Translations under genes and position numbers: made by a program
Notes under the pieces: model-generated
The model's input: only the letters and a program-made list of their open reading frames with translations
The model's database searches: none
What the model was told of the DNA's origin: nothing
Shown: in pieces, positions 43,054 through 51,758 of the stretch
Position numbering within the stretch: the first letter of the stretch is position 1
Layout: the number at the start of each line of letters is the position of its first letter
Source of the DNA: Yoonia maricola
GTDB lineage: Bacteria > Pseudomonadota > Alphaproteobacteria > Rhodobacterales > Rhodobacteraceae
DNA length: 64,000 bases
NCBI RefSeq assembly: GCF_002797915.1
Contig: NZ_PGTY01000004.1
Location: 248,001 to 312,000, forward strand
Direction: 5' to 3'

Positions 43054-43962
43054 CTACGGGACACCCGCCTCCGCCATCTCAGAAAGCGCATCCGTGAAGG
43101 ATTCAAAATAGCTGTGCCCTTCAACCCCATGCGCAAGCGGTGCAAATACCACGTTTTTCAGGCCAAGAGCGGCGGTGATCTCGAATGCTGCATCAGGCGG
43201 ATCGGCTTCCCATAGCAGAATGCGGGCGCCTGTTTCGTCTACAAGTGCTTGAAGATCAGCAATCTCGGCGTCTGTTGGCATGGCGCCAGCTTCCCACTCA
43301 AGTGATGCGATCGTTAGGTCATAGCGTCTGGCCAGATATTGATACCGTGGATGCGTCGCGATGATGTCAGTGCCTTCCAGCGCGCCTAATGCGGTCGCTG
43401 CCTGTGTGTCCAAAGCCTGAAAATCCTCCCGCAGTATCTCTAACCGGGCATCGACCTGATCTTGTGACGCAAGACCACGCGAGACTATTGCCGCCGCGAT
43501 TGCATCTGCCTGAGAGGTTGCCAAGGTCGGGTCCAGCCAAGTGTATGAGGCAAGCGCTTCATGAGAATGTTCACCACCATCGCCATGGCTGTGTGTCATA
43601 CTTTCAGTGACAATGAACTGTTCTTCGATCGCATCGGACGTGTTGACCAGTTTGGACCGCGGCAAGGACACACGATCAACCCAAGCGGCAAAACCGGCAC
43701 CGTTCAACAAGATCAGGTCAGCTGACTGTATCATGCTGACATCAGAGATGGATGGGCGCCAGAACGAGGGGTCGACGTCCGCTGGCACCGGGAATACGAC
43801 CTCTGCCGCGTCACCCAGCAGACGTTCGGCAAAGTATTGTAGCGGATAGTTCACAGCAACGACGCGGGGGCGGTCCTGCGCCATAGCGACACCGGCCACA
43901 AACAGGATTAACCCAGCGGCAAACAGTGTTCGAAAGGTGCGCAGTATAGTCAACTCTGACAA
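43054..43962 (-). CDS. ZnuA-like metal-binding protein with altered ligands
   Basis: This 302-residue periplasmic binding protein is of the cluster A-I metal family (ZnuA/AztC-like). It has a signal peptide (AAGLILFVAGVAMA, cleavage before QD) and a short His-rich loop (HSHGDGGEHSHE, about 124-135). By eye, two canonical Zn ligands are missing. The usual Pro-His is replaced in DPSFWRPSISD, and the His before Trp-Leu-x-Pro is replaced in ASYTWLDP. The third His (ATHPRYQYL) and an acidic position (LLWEADPP) remain. No ZnuB/C follows. Instead it closes an operon with an FtsX-type ABC. It may present metal through the loop rather than the classical site. Confidence 0.8.
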   Translation of the reverse strand: MSELTILRTFRTLFAAGLILFVAGVAMAQDRPRVVAVNYPLQYFAERLLGDAAEVVFPVPADVDPSFWRPSISDVSMIQSADLILLNGAGFAAWVDRVSLPRSKLVNTSDAIEEQFIVTESMTHSHGDGGEHSHEALASYTWLDPTLATSQADAIAAAIVSRGLASQDQVDARLEILREDFQALDTQAATALGALEGTDIIATHPRYQYLARRYDLTIASLEWEAGAMPTDAEIADLQALVDETGARILLWEADPPDAAFEITAALGLKNVVFAPLAHGVEGHSYFESFTDALSEMAEAGVP

Positions 43963-44297
43963 CTCCGCGTGATATCATCGGGTGTCACGATCCAATAATT
44001 GTCGTGGCTGCCGGTATCGACCTCGATCACCAGCCCTTCGGAATGGTCTACGCTGTCAAGTGGTACGGTTACGGTGCCGTCTGTATTGATCGGTAGGGTC
44101 GTCAACACGTTATTCTGGCCATCCAGCACCCGCACATCCGCCTGCTGGACGGCATTGCCATTGGAAAACTTCGCCTCGACTGTCACTGCCTCGCAATCGA
44201 CCGATGCGAAGACGATCAACTGGTGTGCCGACGCCCCTATTGGGGCGACAGCAATAAGGCCAGCCAAGGCGATTTTCCGGATCACTGTCCGGTCCAC
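43950..44297 (-). CDS. Small secreted NikL-like protein in the metal operon
   Basis: This 115-residue protein has a signal peptide (KIALAGLIAVAPIGASA, cleavage before HQ), so the mature protein would start with His-Gln. The rest is a single beta-rich domain (ADVRVLDGQNNVLTTLPIN) resembling the NikL/CbiL-type periplasmic partner of nickel/cobalt uptake. Two Cys (DCEA and RSCQ) may form a disulfide. It overlaps both neighbours, the DUF4198 gene by 16 bases and the ZnuA-like gene by 13. The assignment is by fold-like resemblance only. Confidence 0.65.
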   Translation of the reverse strand: MDRTVIRKIALAGLIAVAPIGASAHQLIVFASVDCEAVTVEAKFSNGNAVQQADVRVLDGQNNVLTTLPINTDGTVTVPLDSVDHSEGLVIEVDTGSHDNYWIVTPDDITRSCQS

Positions 44298-45052
44298 TCT
44301 TCGAAGTGAACCCAGATGACGGCACCCAACTCAACGGCCTTGTCTGCGCCATCTTGCGGCAGGGTGTAATCAGCAGTGTTCAGTGCAGCAAAGCCCCACC
44401 AACCGTCCGAGGGCGGTGCGTAGGTAAAGACACCATCGGCATCTGCCTTCACGGTCTGAGTGATCATCAGATCATCTGGCGCCGTCGCTCCCGCGCCATC
44501 ATTAAAGAACTCAACCTCAACCTCGGCATAGGGCACCGGCTCACCGTCCATCTTCACAATACCTTGGAACACATTGTGCTCCCACAGGCCAAAGGGCTTG
44601 GACAGCGGGACAATCTCGGTCTTCAGACCCAGTTCGGTGTCCCAACCTTCATCGTCACCATAAGCGGTCACATAGGTTTTGGTGTAGTGGATGATAAAGG
44701 CGTCCTCTGCCGGTTCCCAATAGGGTTGCGGCTCCATCGCGAAGATATAGGTGCCGGGGCGGTCCAAAGGGTAATCAAGGGTATAGCCCTGATCATCCAT
44801 TACGGTGGCGTCTTGCAGATCACCCAAAAGATCTGTCGTAGTGCCTTCATGCGTGACAGAGAAAGCGACGGGCGTGTCCAGCATCATCCCGTCCATTTCA
44901 AACGGGTGCGAGAACGACATGGTCAGCGCGACGCTGCGTCCGTCTTCCTGGCTGATCATCGGATCGTTTGGAATAATCATCCCGTAATGTGCCAGTGCTG
45001 GTGTTGCAGCAATAAGACCGGCCAGAGATGCAGTAACAAAATGACGTTTCAT
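44282..45052 (-). CDS. DUF4198 family periplasmic protein (NikK-like)
   Basis: This 256-residue exported protein has a signal peptide (MKRHFVTASLAGLIAATPALA, cleavage before HY) that leaves an N-terminal His. HYGMIIPNDPMI and FSHPFEMDGMMLD are typical of DUF4198, a family linked to nickel and other metal uptake operons (NikK). Two beta-sandwich domains are suggested (FAMEPQPYWEPAEDAF; VKMDGEPVPYAEVEVE). An AGGAGG ribosome site precedes the ATG. It sits between the FtsX permease and the small NikL-like gene. Confidence 0.82.
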   Translation of the reverse strand: MKRHFVTASLAGLIAATPALAHYGMIIPNDPMISQEDGRSVALTMSFSHPFEMDGMMLDTPVAFSVTHEGTTTDLLGDLQDATVMDDQGYTLDYPLDRPGTYIFAMEPQPYWEPAEDAFIIHYTKTYVTAYGDDEGWDTELGLKTEIVPLSKPFGLWEHNVFQGIVKMDGEPVPYAEVEVEFFNDGAGATAPDDLMITQTVKADADGVFTYAPPSDGWWGFAALNTADYTLPQDGADKAVELGAVIWVHFEEWTGQ

Positions 45053-45067
45053 AAGACCTCCTGTTGA

Positions 45068-46237
45068 TTATGAACCAAGGGCAAGCAGCCAGCTTACCCA
45101 AGCATCGGCATTGCGCGAGACGATGGCGGCACCAAGCCCCGCGATGATTCCTGACAAAGATAGTAATGTAATTGTCTCGGCCGACAACAGGCGCAGGACC
45201 ATACCGCGCCGCGCGCCCAACTTGACCGCCGTGGCAATTTCACGCGCCCGCAACCGGTAGCTGAGAAAGATCGCCAACCCGATCGCCGCCAGCGCTGCAA
45301 CAGCGATGATTGTCGTAACAACATCCAAGAGCGACCTGATCCGAAAGATGCGGTCAACCAGCCCTTGGATCACACCAGCCGGTTCGATGAGTTGGGTCGG
45401 GTTTTCGCTGTCAAGATACCGTCCCTTGAGGATGGTGCCAGACCGCGTGTCATTCGGCACCACGATCACCGCAGAGGCGGGAAAGTCATCTTGGTTTCCG
45501 TGAAAATGAAAGCTCTCGATATTCTCGTCTGTGATCCGCTGGTATTGTACAACAGCCGCATTGGCGACGGCTTCACTGCCTGCGGCGACCTCTGCGGCTG
45601 TCACAACATCCTCGTGCCCGTGACCGATCCCCTGAATGACCCAGGCCGTTTTGATATCAACAAAGATCGCCTGGTCATCGGGCGAATTGCTTGGCGCAAG
45701 GATGCCGACGATGGGCATTTCCAAAGGATAGACACCATCAAGGTCGAATAGGTTTTCAGGCGATGAGACCAATGTGTCACCAACGCCCTTGCCGAGTGTT
45801 TCAGCGACGTCAGCGCCAATGACCGCATCGCCAAGCATTGACAGGCCGCGCCCTTCGGAAGCGGTCAGGTCACGGAAATCGAAATAGTCCAATGTGGTGC
45901 CAACGATCCGAAACCCGCTGGATGAAAAGGCCGTATGAACCGGGATTGGTATGCCCAAGCCGCTGTCCCAGATCGTTTCGACCTCGTGCATTGGCACCGG
46001 ATCGGGCCGTTCATCGGAAAAATAAAGGGCGGCCATGGTCAGATCCAGCTGCGACCCACGGCTGCCCAGCAAGAGCGGTGTCGCATCACCACGGGCCACA
46101 AGCGCGCGTTCGCTGGTTGATAGCAATATCTGTGTTGCGACCGGGACAAACAGGATCAGAGCTGCCACCAATGTCAGAACAAGGCTACGCGCCCAGTGAT
46201 AGCGCAGATAGGCGAAGGCGAGGTAGAGAGCGTTCAT
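45068..46237 (-). CDS. FtsX-type ABC permease with His-rich periplasmic motifs
   Basis: This 389-residue permease has the MacB/LolC layout. Helix 1 is at about 18-40. A large periplasmic domain follows, then three C-terminal helices forming the FtsX domain (about 285-385, LSYRLRAREIATAVKLGARR). The periplasmic part carries GIGHGHEDV (His206, His208) and FHFHGN (His244, His246), unusual for LolC/MacB proteins and suggestive of metal contact. It overlaps its ATPase gene (ATGA). No TolC-like or HlyD-like partner is nearby, so it is not an ordinary macrolide exporter. Confidence 0.85.
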   Translation of the reverse strand: MNALYLAFAYLRYHWARSLVLTLVAALILFVPVATQILLSTSERALVARGDATPLLLGSRGSQLDLTMAALYFSDERPDPVPMHEVETIWDSGLGIPIPVHTAFSSSGFRIVGTTLDYFDFRDLTASEGRGLSMLGDAVIGADVAETLGKGVGDTLVSSPENLFDLDGVYPLEMPIVGILAPSNSPDDQAIFVDIKTAWVIQGIGHGHEDVVTAAEVAAGSEAVANAAVVQYQRITDENIESFHFHGNQDDFPASAVIVVPNDTRSGTILKGRYLDSENPTQLIEPAGVIQGLVDRIFRIRSLLDVVTTIIAVAALAAIGLAIFLSYRLRAREIATAVKLGARRGMVLRLLSAETITLLSLSGIIAGLGAAIVSRNADAWVSWLLALGS

Positions 46238-46902
46238 GCGTCGGCCTCTTCGCGGAACTGTGCAAAATCCAGCACGCGTCCAAACCGTGGTAGCAATTCA
46301 TGGTCATGTGTCACCGCCAGAACGGCGGCGCCAGCTTCTGTCGCCTGTTCAAACAGCAAATCGAGTATGCGTGATTTACTGTCTGGATCGAGGTTGCCTG
46401 TGGCCTCGTCCGACAGGATCAACTTTGGTTGCGTCACAAGCGCCCGGCAGATTGCAACACGCTGCTGTTCCCCTTGGCTTAGCGCCGCAGGATGCCGGTC
46501 CAGTTTGTCGCCAATCCCGCATGACCGGGCCAGTGCTTCGGCCCGTTCCCTGGCCTCTGCATCCAAAACCAATGCGGGTGTGATCCGGTAGGGATAGAGA
46601 ATGTTCTGCCGCGCCGACAGATAGTCGAGCAGTGCGAAATCCTGAAAGACAAAGCCAATGGTACTGGCGCGGAAACGGCGGCGCGCCGCATCTGACAGGG
46701 CAGCAACATCGGTGCCAGCGACATCTATGCGCCCGGCCTCCGGTGTCAGAATGCCGGCGATCAGGTTCAGTAACGTGGTCTTGCCGCTCCCGCTGGGGCC
46801 GACAATGGCGACACGTTCGTCGTCTTGCAGGGTGAATTCAGGCACACGCAACTGAAAGCTTGTCGCGCTATACCGAAAGGTGAGGTTTTCGACTGTGATC
46901 AT
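46234..46902 (-). CDS. ABC ATPase of the LolD/MacB type
   Basis: This 222-residue ATPase has Walker A (GPSGSGKTT), Q-loop (FVFQDFALLD), signature LSQGEQQRVAICRAL (Gln in place of the second Gly), Walker B (LILSDEATGNLD) and a switch His (AVTHDHELL). It partners the FtsX permease encoded next. The start overlaps the stop of the upstream 192-residue gene (TGATG). The overlaps across this operon indicate tight translational coupling. Confidence 0.9.
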   Translation of the reverse strand: MITVENLTFRYSATSFQLRVPEFTLQDDERVAIVGPSGSGKTTLLNLIAGILTPEAGRIDVAGTDVAALSDAARRRFRASTIGFVFQDFALLDYLSARQNILYPYRITPALVLDAEARERAEALARSCGIGDKLDRHPAALSQGEQQRVAICRALVTQPKLILSDEATGNLDPDSKSRILDLLFEQATEAGAAVLAVTHDHELLPRFGRVLDFAQFREEADA

Positions 46903-47480
46903 CAGTTTGTCTGCGGTGCAAGAAAGGTTTCGCCCGCTGTATCCCGGTTAACGTCCAGCAGTTCAAAGTCGGTGATGCGCCAAGCCCCCTCAACCGGCGA
47001 AACCGAAAGATCAGCGCTGTATGTGTTGCCGCGTACGTGAAGGTGTTCGGCATGTCCGACCGTGCCGATAACCTGCCATGATGCGTCGATCGCAAGCGTT
47101 CCACCGTCGCGCGATACACGGGTATTCAACAGCTTGATTTCGTGGATGGTCTGGTCCGCCTCCTCAAGCCCGCCACCAGCCATCGCGCCAACCCGTTCCA
47201 GATAGAGGTATTCCAATGCGTCCCCATAGGTGACGCTGGCCAGAGTGTCGTAAATTCGGTCTTCTTCGGTTTCCCCGAATGCCTCGTACACAACCAAAAG
47301 CAGCGCAGGGGTCAAACGCCAGAATTCGGTGCGGGCTTCTTCGATGGTCATGGGGTCAAGGCCGGGTGCGTTAAATTTTTCGGTCTCTGACACCGCATTC
47401 TGCATAGGCAAAATGAGCAGCGCAGCCATGCCAACGGTGCCGATAAGGGCAAGACCAGCAAAAGAATATTTTAAGTTCAT
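46902..47480 (-). CDS. Membrane-anchored protein, first gene of the metal-type operon
   Basis: This 192-residue protein has an N-terminal membrane anchor (about 6-27, LALIGTVGMAALLILP) and a periplasmic domain ending in a beta-rich segment (WQVIGTVGHAEHLHVRGN) with His143, His146 and His148, a plausible metal site. The family is not recognised. It starts the six-gene operon that reads to 43054. The upstream 190 bases contain no Zur-type palindrome I can identify. The ribosome site is weak. Confidence 0.7.
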   Translation of the reverse strand: MNLKYSFAGLALIGTVGMAALLILPMQNAVSETEKFNAPGLDPMTIEEARTEFWRLTPALLLVVYEAFGETEEDRIYDTLASVTYGDALEYLYLERVGAMAGGGLEEADQTIHEIKLLNTRVSRDGGTLAIDASWQVIGTVGHAEHLHVRGNTYSADLSVSPVEGAWRITDFELLDVNRDTAGETFLAPQTN

Positions 47481-47669
47481 CGACGAAGGGTGTCCGGATC
47501 AAAGCGCACTGTTCGCCTCAACCTGTTACACGCGCGCGCGGACTTCAAGTGCGCAAGAAGGCCATTGCCGCGCAATATATGCCGGCCTGCGGGCATCAGG
47601 ATGTCTGAGTGGACGAAACAGCCCCTCAGTGTCGCTTGGGTGACGCGCGTAACCAGCCAAGCAACTGAC

Positions 47670-48875
47670 TTACTCAGCCGCTACAGCAGCGGTGTCTTGA
47701 TCGGCTTCGCCAAATCCTTTGGGGACAGGCAGGTCAGGCAAACCCGCTGCACGTTTTTGTAAGGCACGCCCAATGACCACGCGGCTGATTTCCGTTGTGC
47801 CGTCGACGATCCGCAGCATTTGTGCAAGGCGTGACAAACGGTCAAGGCCATAAGGCTGCAACAACCCCATGCCGCCCAGCACCTGCGTGCAGGTATTGGC
47901 GGCTTTCACGGCCGCATCTGGGACAAAGCGCTTTGCATGTGCCGCCATCAACGGACCCTCTGGCGTCCCAAGCGCCTCTGCTGCCTTGCGATAGAGCAGT
48001 TTGGATGCCTCAAGATCGGTGGCCACCTCGCCCAGCATCCATTGGATGCCGTCCAGATCAAGGTTCTTGCCGCCAAACATCTTGCGGTTTTTGGAATAGG
48101 ACAATGCGGTATCAAGTGCTGCCTGCATCAACCCGCAACAGCCTGACGCGATGGAAACGCGCGCGATGTCGATGGCCATCAAAGACCCTTGAAGCCCCTG
48201 ACCAATAGGCAGGATGATGTTGTCCTCACTCACCACCACCTTATCCAGATACATCTCGGACATAGGTAGAAAGTTGTATGACGGTGTGTCGTAAAGCGGC
48301 CCAAAGCTGATCCCCGGCGCATCTGCGGGAATGGCGATCATCGCCATATCCTTGTGGCCTGGCGCGTCGCTGGTTTTGACAACGGTAAAATAAACGTCGG
48401 CTTCAGTCGCAAGGCTTACCCACGCTTTTGATCCGCTGATGGTCCAAGTACCATCACCATTGATTGTGGCGCGGGTGTACATCTTGATCGGGTCAGAGCC
48501 TGATTGCGGCTCTGTCAGTGCAAAGTTCGCGAGCTTGCGGCCCGACGTTAGATCACGCGCCCATGTTTCTTTGAAGGCTTCGGTGCCGTATCCGCACCCC
48601 GCAAAGGTGCAGATGTTGTGCATGGACAGCGCGAAGGCATAAGCGCCATCCGCAAAACCCAATTGCTCATACACCTGAATGCCATCCGCCAGCGAAAACC
48701 CCTGACCACCCCATTCTTCGGGGGCATAAAGACCTGTCAGGCCTGCAACGCCTGCCTTGTCAGACGCATCACGCGGCCATGCCTTTGCTGCATTCCAAGC
48801 ATCGACATTTGGGGCAACGATCTGTGTTGCATGATCCTGAGCCGCGGTGAGGATGATGTTCAACTTGTCTGACAT
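47670..48875 (-). CDS. Acyl-CoA dehydrogenase family protein
   Basis: This 401-residue flavoenzyme oxidises an acyl-CoA to its 2-enoyl-CoA with FAD. Conserved elements include [49 protein letters not shown] and the C-terminal [22 protein letters not shown], where DGTTEI is the usual C-terminal motif. A candidate AraC site lies about 150 bases upstream of the start, beside the AraC gene at 49056. No electron-transfer flavoprotein gene is in the window. Confidence 0.9.
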   Translation of the reverse strand: MSDKLNIILTAAQDHATQIVAPNVDAWNAAKAWPRDASDKAGVAGLTGLYAPEEWGGQGFSLADGIQVYEQLGFADGAYAFALSMHNICTFAGCGYGTEAFKETWARDLTSGRKLANFALTEPQSGSDPIKMYTRATINGDGTWTISGSKAWVSLATEADVYFTVVKTSDAPGHKDMAMIAIPADAPGISFGPLYDTPSYNFLPMSEMYLDKVVVSEDNIILPIGQGLQGSLMAIDIARVSIASGCCGLMQAALDTALSYSKNRKMFGGKNLDLDGIQWMLGEVATDLEASKLLYRKAAEALGTPEGPLMAAHAKRFVPDAAVKAANTCTQVLGGMGLLQPYGLDRLSRLAQMLRIVDGTTEISRVVIGRALQKRAAGLPDLPVPKGFGEADQDTAAVAAE

Positions 48876-49026
48876 ATGATTGATCCTTCGGATGCGCGCG
48901 CATTGTCGTATCCTGCCGTTTTCAAGTAAACGGCCGGTAAAATAGAGAAGCTGACTTGCGCCCAGATTGAATTTATATTGTTGAGGGTAGGTTAGTATAT
49001 TGGCGTTATCTGTTCCATCTCATGAT

Positions 49027-49054
49027 GTGACAGTTTACTGTCCGAAAGTGACAG
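49027..49054. promoter_or_regulatory. Direct repeats, candidate AraC-family operator
   Basis: GTGACAG occurs at 49027-49033 and again at 49048-49054, exactly 21 bases apart, the spacing of many AraC-family operators. Overlapping the first copy is the dyad GACAGTTTACTGTC (49029-49042). The site sits between the AraC gene and the acyl-CoA dehydrogenase it may control. Confidence 0.45.
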
Positions 49055-49055
49055 A

Positions 49056-50081
49056 TCATCCATCAGCGGCGGGCCCGCGCCGATATGCACTGGGCCTATT
49101 GCCTGTCCACCTTTGAAAGGCCTTGTGAAAATTGGCCGCTGAGGAAAAACCGACCTCATGCGCGATGGCCTCAATGCTCTGCCGACCTGTTTGTAAGTGA
49201 CCGATCGCAATATCCCGGCGCAGGGCATCCTTGATCGCCTGAAACGATGTGCCATCCGCGTCCAGCCTACGGATCAGGGTGCGCGGGGTCATGTGCATGG
49301 CGCGCGCGGTCTCTGTCAGGTTTGCGATGCGCCAGTCCGTTTGGCTGATGTAATTGCGGACCCGCAAAGACTGGGTGTGCTCACTGGACCGCGTAAAGAT
49401 CCAGTCTCGCGGTGCGGTTTCCAAAAAGAGATCCAGATCGGCAGAACTCCGAACTTGAACCGGCCCCAACACATTCGCGTCGAAGGTAATCGAGGTTTCG
49501 GATTGGCCAAAGCGCACAGGCACAGGAAAGATCACGGCATAGTCTTCCTCAAAGGCGGGCCGCTCAAAAACAAAGTCTACGGCTTTGACGGGCACCTCAT
49601 ACCGCGCCAACCATGAAATCAGACCATGGGCCAGCTTGAGGATCAGCATGTGGCCAAACCGCTGTGCGGCCTGATCGGTATGCGGCACAAGCTGCAATAC
49701 CAAGGCACCGTCGGTTTGCGTCAGCGCAAACTGGTAGTCATCAAGCAACAGGTTCCAGAAGGTGGAGAACCGGTAAAGTGCCGAGGATAATGAAGTCGCC
49801 TCACGCACTGAGGTCAACAGGTGCTGCAGCGCACGAGGGCGCACAGGACGGCACCACAGGCCCATCATTTCATCCCCGGTTTCGACCGCTGCCATTTGGT
49901 ACAGGCGAACAATTTGATTCAGGGTGATCCGACCATGGGACCGGGGTTGGTCCTGCAAGTCCGACCGCGCCAAAAGAGAGCGATAATGGTCGTCACTGCA
50001 CAAAGGCCGCAACGCTGTAAGCCAATCCGCAATGAATTGGCTGGACACGGTCGAAAGCTGTTGCGCGGTCTCAGGCGGCAT
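49056..50081 (-). CDS. AraC family regulator (OruR/arabinose-binding-domain type)
   Basis: This 341-residue protein has an N-terminal effector region like PF12625 (about 20-210, LVPHTDQAAQRFGHML) and a C-terminal AraC HTH (about 245-335: TETARAMHMTPRTLIRRL and IAHEVGFSSAANFHKAFQRW). Its start overlaps the stop of the DMT-transporter gene by 11 bases, so it may be the tail gene of the long upstream operon. It could also control the acyl-CoA dehydrogenase downstream through the direct repeats at 49027. The effector is unknown. Confidence 0.88.
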   Translation of the reverse strand: MPPETAQQLSTVSSQFIADWLTALRPLCSDDHYRSLLARSDLQDQPRSHGRITLNQIVRLYQMAAVETGDEMMGLWCRPVRPRALQHLLTSVREATSLSSALYRFSTFWNLLLDDYQFALTQTDGALVLQLVPHTDQAAQRFGHMLILKLAHGLISWLARYEVPVKAVDFVFERPAFEEDYAVIFPVPVRFGQSETSITFDANVLGPVQVRSSADLDLFLETAPRDWIFTRSSEHTQSLRVRNYISQTDWRIANLTETARAMHMTPRTLIRRLDADGTSFQAIKDALRRDIAIGHLQTGRQSIEAIAHEVGFSSAANFHKAFQRWTGNRPSAYRRGPAADG

Positions 50082-50967
50082 TTCGGGCCCTTTGTTTGCT
50101 CTCTAACGCTGCAACGGCGGCACCCGCCAAGACAAGGGGGAGCGCGAACAAAAAGCTGGTCGAAAGCGGCAATCTGAAGATGAGCAGGTCTGCGATGATG
50201 GGCCAAAGCAGGGCGACATATTCGAAGGGCGCAAGACGCGAGGCTTCGGCGTAGCTGAACGACACTGTCATCGCAATATGAGCAAAACCGCCAAAAAGCC
50301 CCGCGAGCACAAGCAACATCAGCGTCCGTGCATCAGGCAGCGCCCAGCCCCAAGGCAGCGTCAAAAGCCCCCTAGCCATGGATGCGACCACGAAATAAAA
50401 GGCAATCGCACCCGGACTTTCGGTGCGTGTCAGGCGGCGCACCATGATCAGCGCGAAAGCCGTGAGGAGCGCGGTCAAAAGCCCAAGACCAATGCCAATC
50501 AAACGCGCTTGATCCACGGCCCCACCACCAAGGTCCGGCCATACCAGCACGATGACGCCAGCAAGGCCAAGGGCAAGTCCCAAGACGCGCCATTTGGTTA
50601 AACGTTCCGACAAGACCAGCACCGCTATGATCGCCGTCAGCACAGGGGAAAGCTGTGCGAGCAACGTCGCCTCTGCCAGCGGCAACAAGGCCACCGTCGC
50701 GAATGATGTAAACATTGCAGCAGCACCAAAGGCAGAGCGTACAAGATGCCCAAGCGGGCGTTTCGTGCGCAGACCGGTCGGAAATTCGCGCCGCAGCATC
50801 AGAAAAATCAACAGCGGAATGAGCGCAAAGACGGACCGGAAAAAGACAATCTGTCCAAGGGGCGCGGCTTCGCTCACGGCTTTGACGCAGACGATCATCC
50901 CGGTGAACAAGACGCCAGACAGAATGCGCAAGGCAGTCCCAAGCGTTGGACGATCAACGCGTGTCAT
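50071..50967 (-). CDS. DMT/EamA family transporter
   Basis: This 298-residue inner-membrane protein has ten hydrophobic helices in two EamA repeats (GVLFTGMIVCVKAVSEAAP in the first; SFSYAEASRLAPFEYVALLW in the second). Such proteins usually export metabolites. I chose ATG 50967, which overlaps the last permease stop (ATGA); the longer frame to 51636 is a shadow of the permease gene. Coupling to a Nik/Dpp-type ABC importer is notable: opine-metallophore systems pair an EamA exporter with such an importer. No metallophore synthase is present here. Confidence 0.88.
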   Translation of the reverse strand: MTRVDRPTLGTALRILSGVLFTGMIVCVKAVSEAAPLGQIVFFRSVFALIPLLIFLMLRREFPTGLRTKRPLGHLVRSAFGAAAMFTSFATVALLPLAEATLLAQLSPVLTAIIAVLVLSERLTKWRVLGLALGLAGVIVLVWPDLGGGAVDQARLIGIGLGLLTALLTAFALIMVRRLTRTESPGAIAFYFVVASMARGLLTLPWGWALPDARTLMLLVLAGLFGGFAHIAMTVSFSYAEASRLAPFEYVALLWPIIADLLIFRLPLSTSFLFALPLVLAGAAVAALESKQRARNAA

Positions 50968-51758
50968 GCGGTCTCTTTCTGTTCGGCAAGCGCGTCGCGC
51001 AAGGCATCGCCCGCAAGATTGATGGCCAGCACTGACACGACAACGGCAAGGCCCGGCCAGATCATTTGCAGCGGGGTAGAGCGCATGTGAATGCGTGCGT
51101 CCAGCAGCATTGTGCCCCATTCCGGCAGTGGCGGTTGGACACCGAAGCCTAGAAAGCCAAGTGTGGAAATGCCAAGGATCGCGCGTGCGAACATCCCGGT
51201 CCATACCACTGTCAGCGACGGCAAAAGCGACGGTAGATAGTGCCACCGTGCAATCGCCAACGGCGACAGGCCCGCAAGTCGGGCTTGCACAACGTATCCT
51301 CTGGTGCCGACCGACAAACCAATGCCGCGCGCCACACGGGCATAGCGCATCCATCCGGTCACGGTCAGCGCAAAGATGAGCGTTCCTGTGCCAGCGCCAA
51401 GAACACCCGCAATCACGACGGCGGCAATCAGTTCGGGAAAGGCCAGAAATGTATCGGTGGTGCGCATTGCAATCCAGTCGGCCAGCCTGCCGCCTTGTGC
51501 CGCGATCAAGCCGATGCAGGTGCCGATGATCAGGCTCAGAACCGAGACGACAAAGGCCAGCCCCAGCGACCAACGCGCGCCATGCAACAACCTTGACAGG
51601 ATATCGCGGCCAAGGGCGTCTGTCCCCAGCATCCATGCGTCGCCAGGTGGGCGCAGCCTGTTTGGAATGTTGATGGCTGTCGGGTCATGCGGCGCCATGA
51701 TCGGGCCAAACAGCATCAGCAGCAAAAACAGCACAACCAGAACACCAACGCTACGCAT
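50964..51758 (-). CDS. Nik/Dpp-type ABC permease (NikC-like)
   Basis: This 264-residue permease has six hydrophobic helices, the GTDALGRDILSRLLHGAR element and the EAA loop (YVVQARLAGLSPLAIARWHY). I chose ATG 51758, which overlaps the previous permease stop; TTG 51782 would add eight residues. It forms the channel with the NikB-like permease. The ligand could be a metal complex or peptide; the linked CobW gene favours metal, as inference. Confidence 0.88.
   Translation of the reverse strand: MRSVGVLVVLFLLLMLFGPIMAPHDPTAINIPNRLRPPGDAWMLGTDALGRDILSRLLHGARWSLGLAFVVSVLSLIIGTCIGLIAAQGGRLADWIAMRTTDTFLAFPELIAAVVIAGVLGAGTGTLIFALTVTGWMRYARVARGIGLSVGTRGYVVQARLAGLSPLAIARWHYLPSLLPSLTVVWTGMFARAILGISTLGFLGFGVQPPLPEWGTMLLDARIHMRSTPLQMIWPGLAVVVSVLAINLAGDALRDALAEQKETA

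Noticed and set aside
43026..43055. Hairpin (AGCCA/TGGCT plus GGCAA/TTGCC) at the end of the ZnuA-like gene
   Set aside because: The stem has an internal loop and is followed by A rather than T on the gene's strand, so it is not convincing as a terminator.
50968..51636. N-terminal extension of the DMT transporter to 51636
   Set aside because: The extension is a Cys/Arg/His-rich translation of the overlapping permease gene in another frame. ATG 50967 gives the normal family start and an ATGA overlap.
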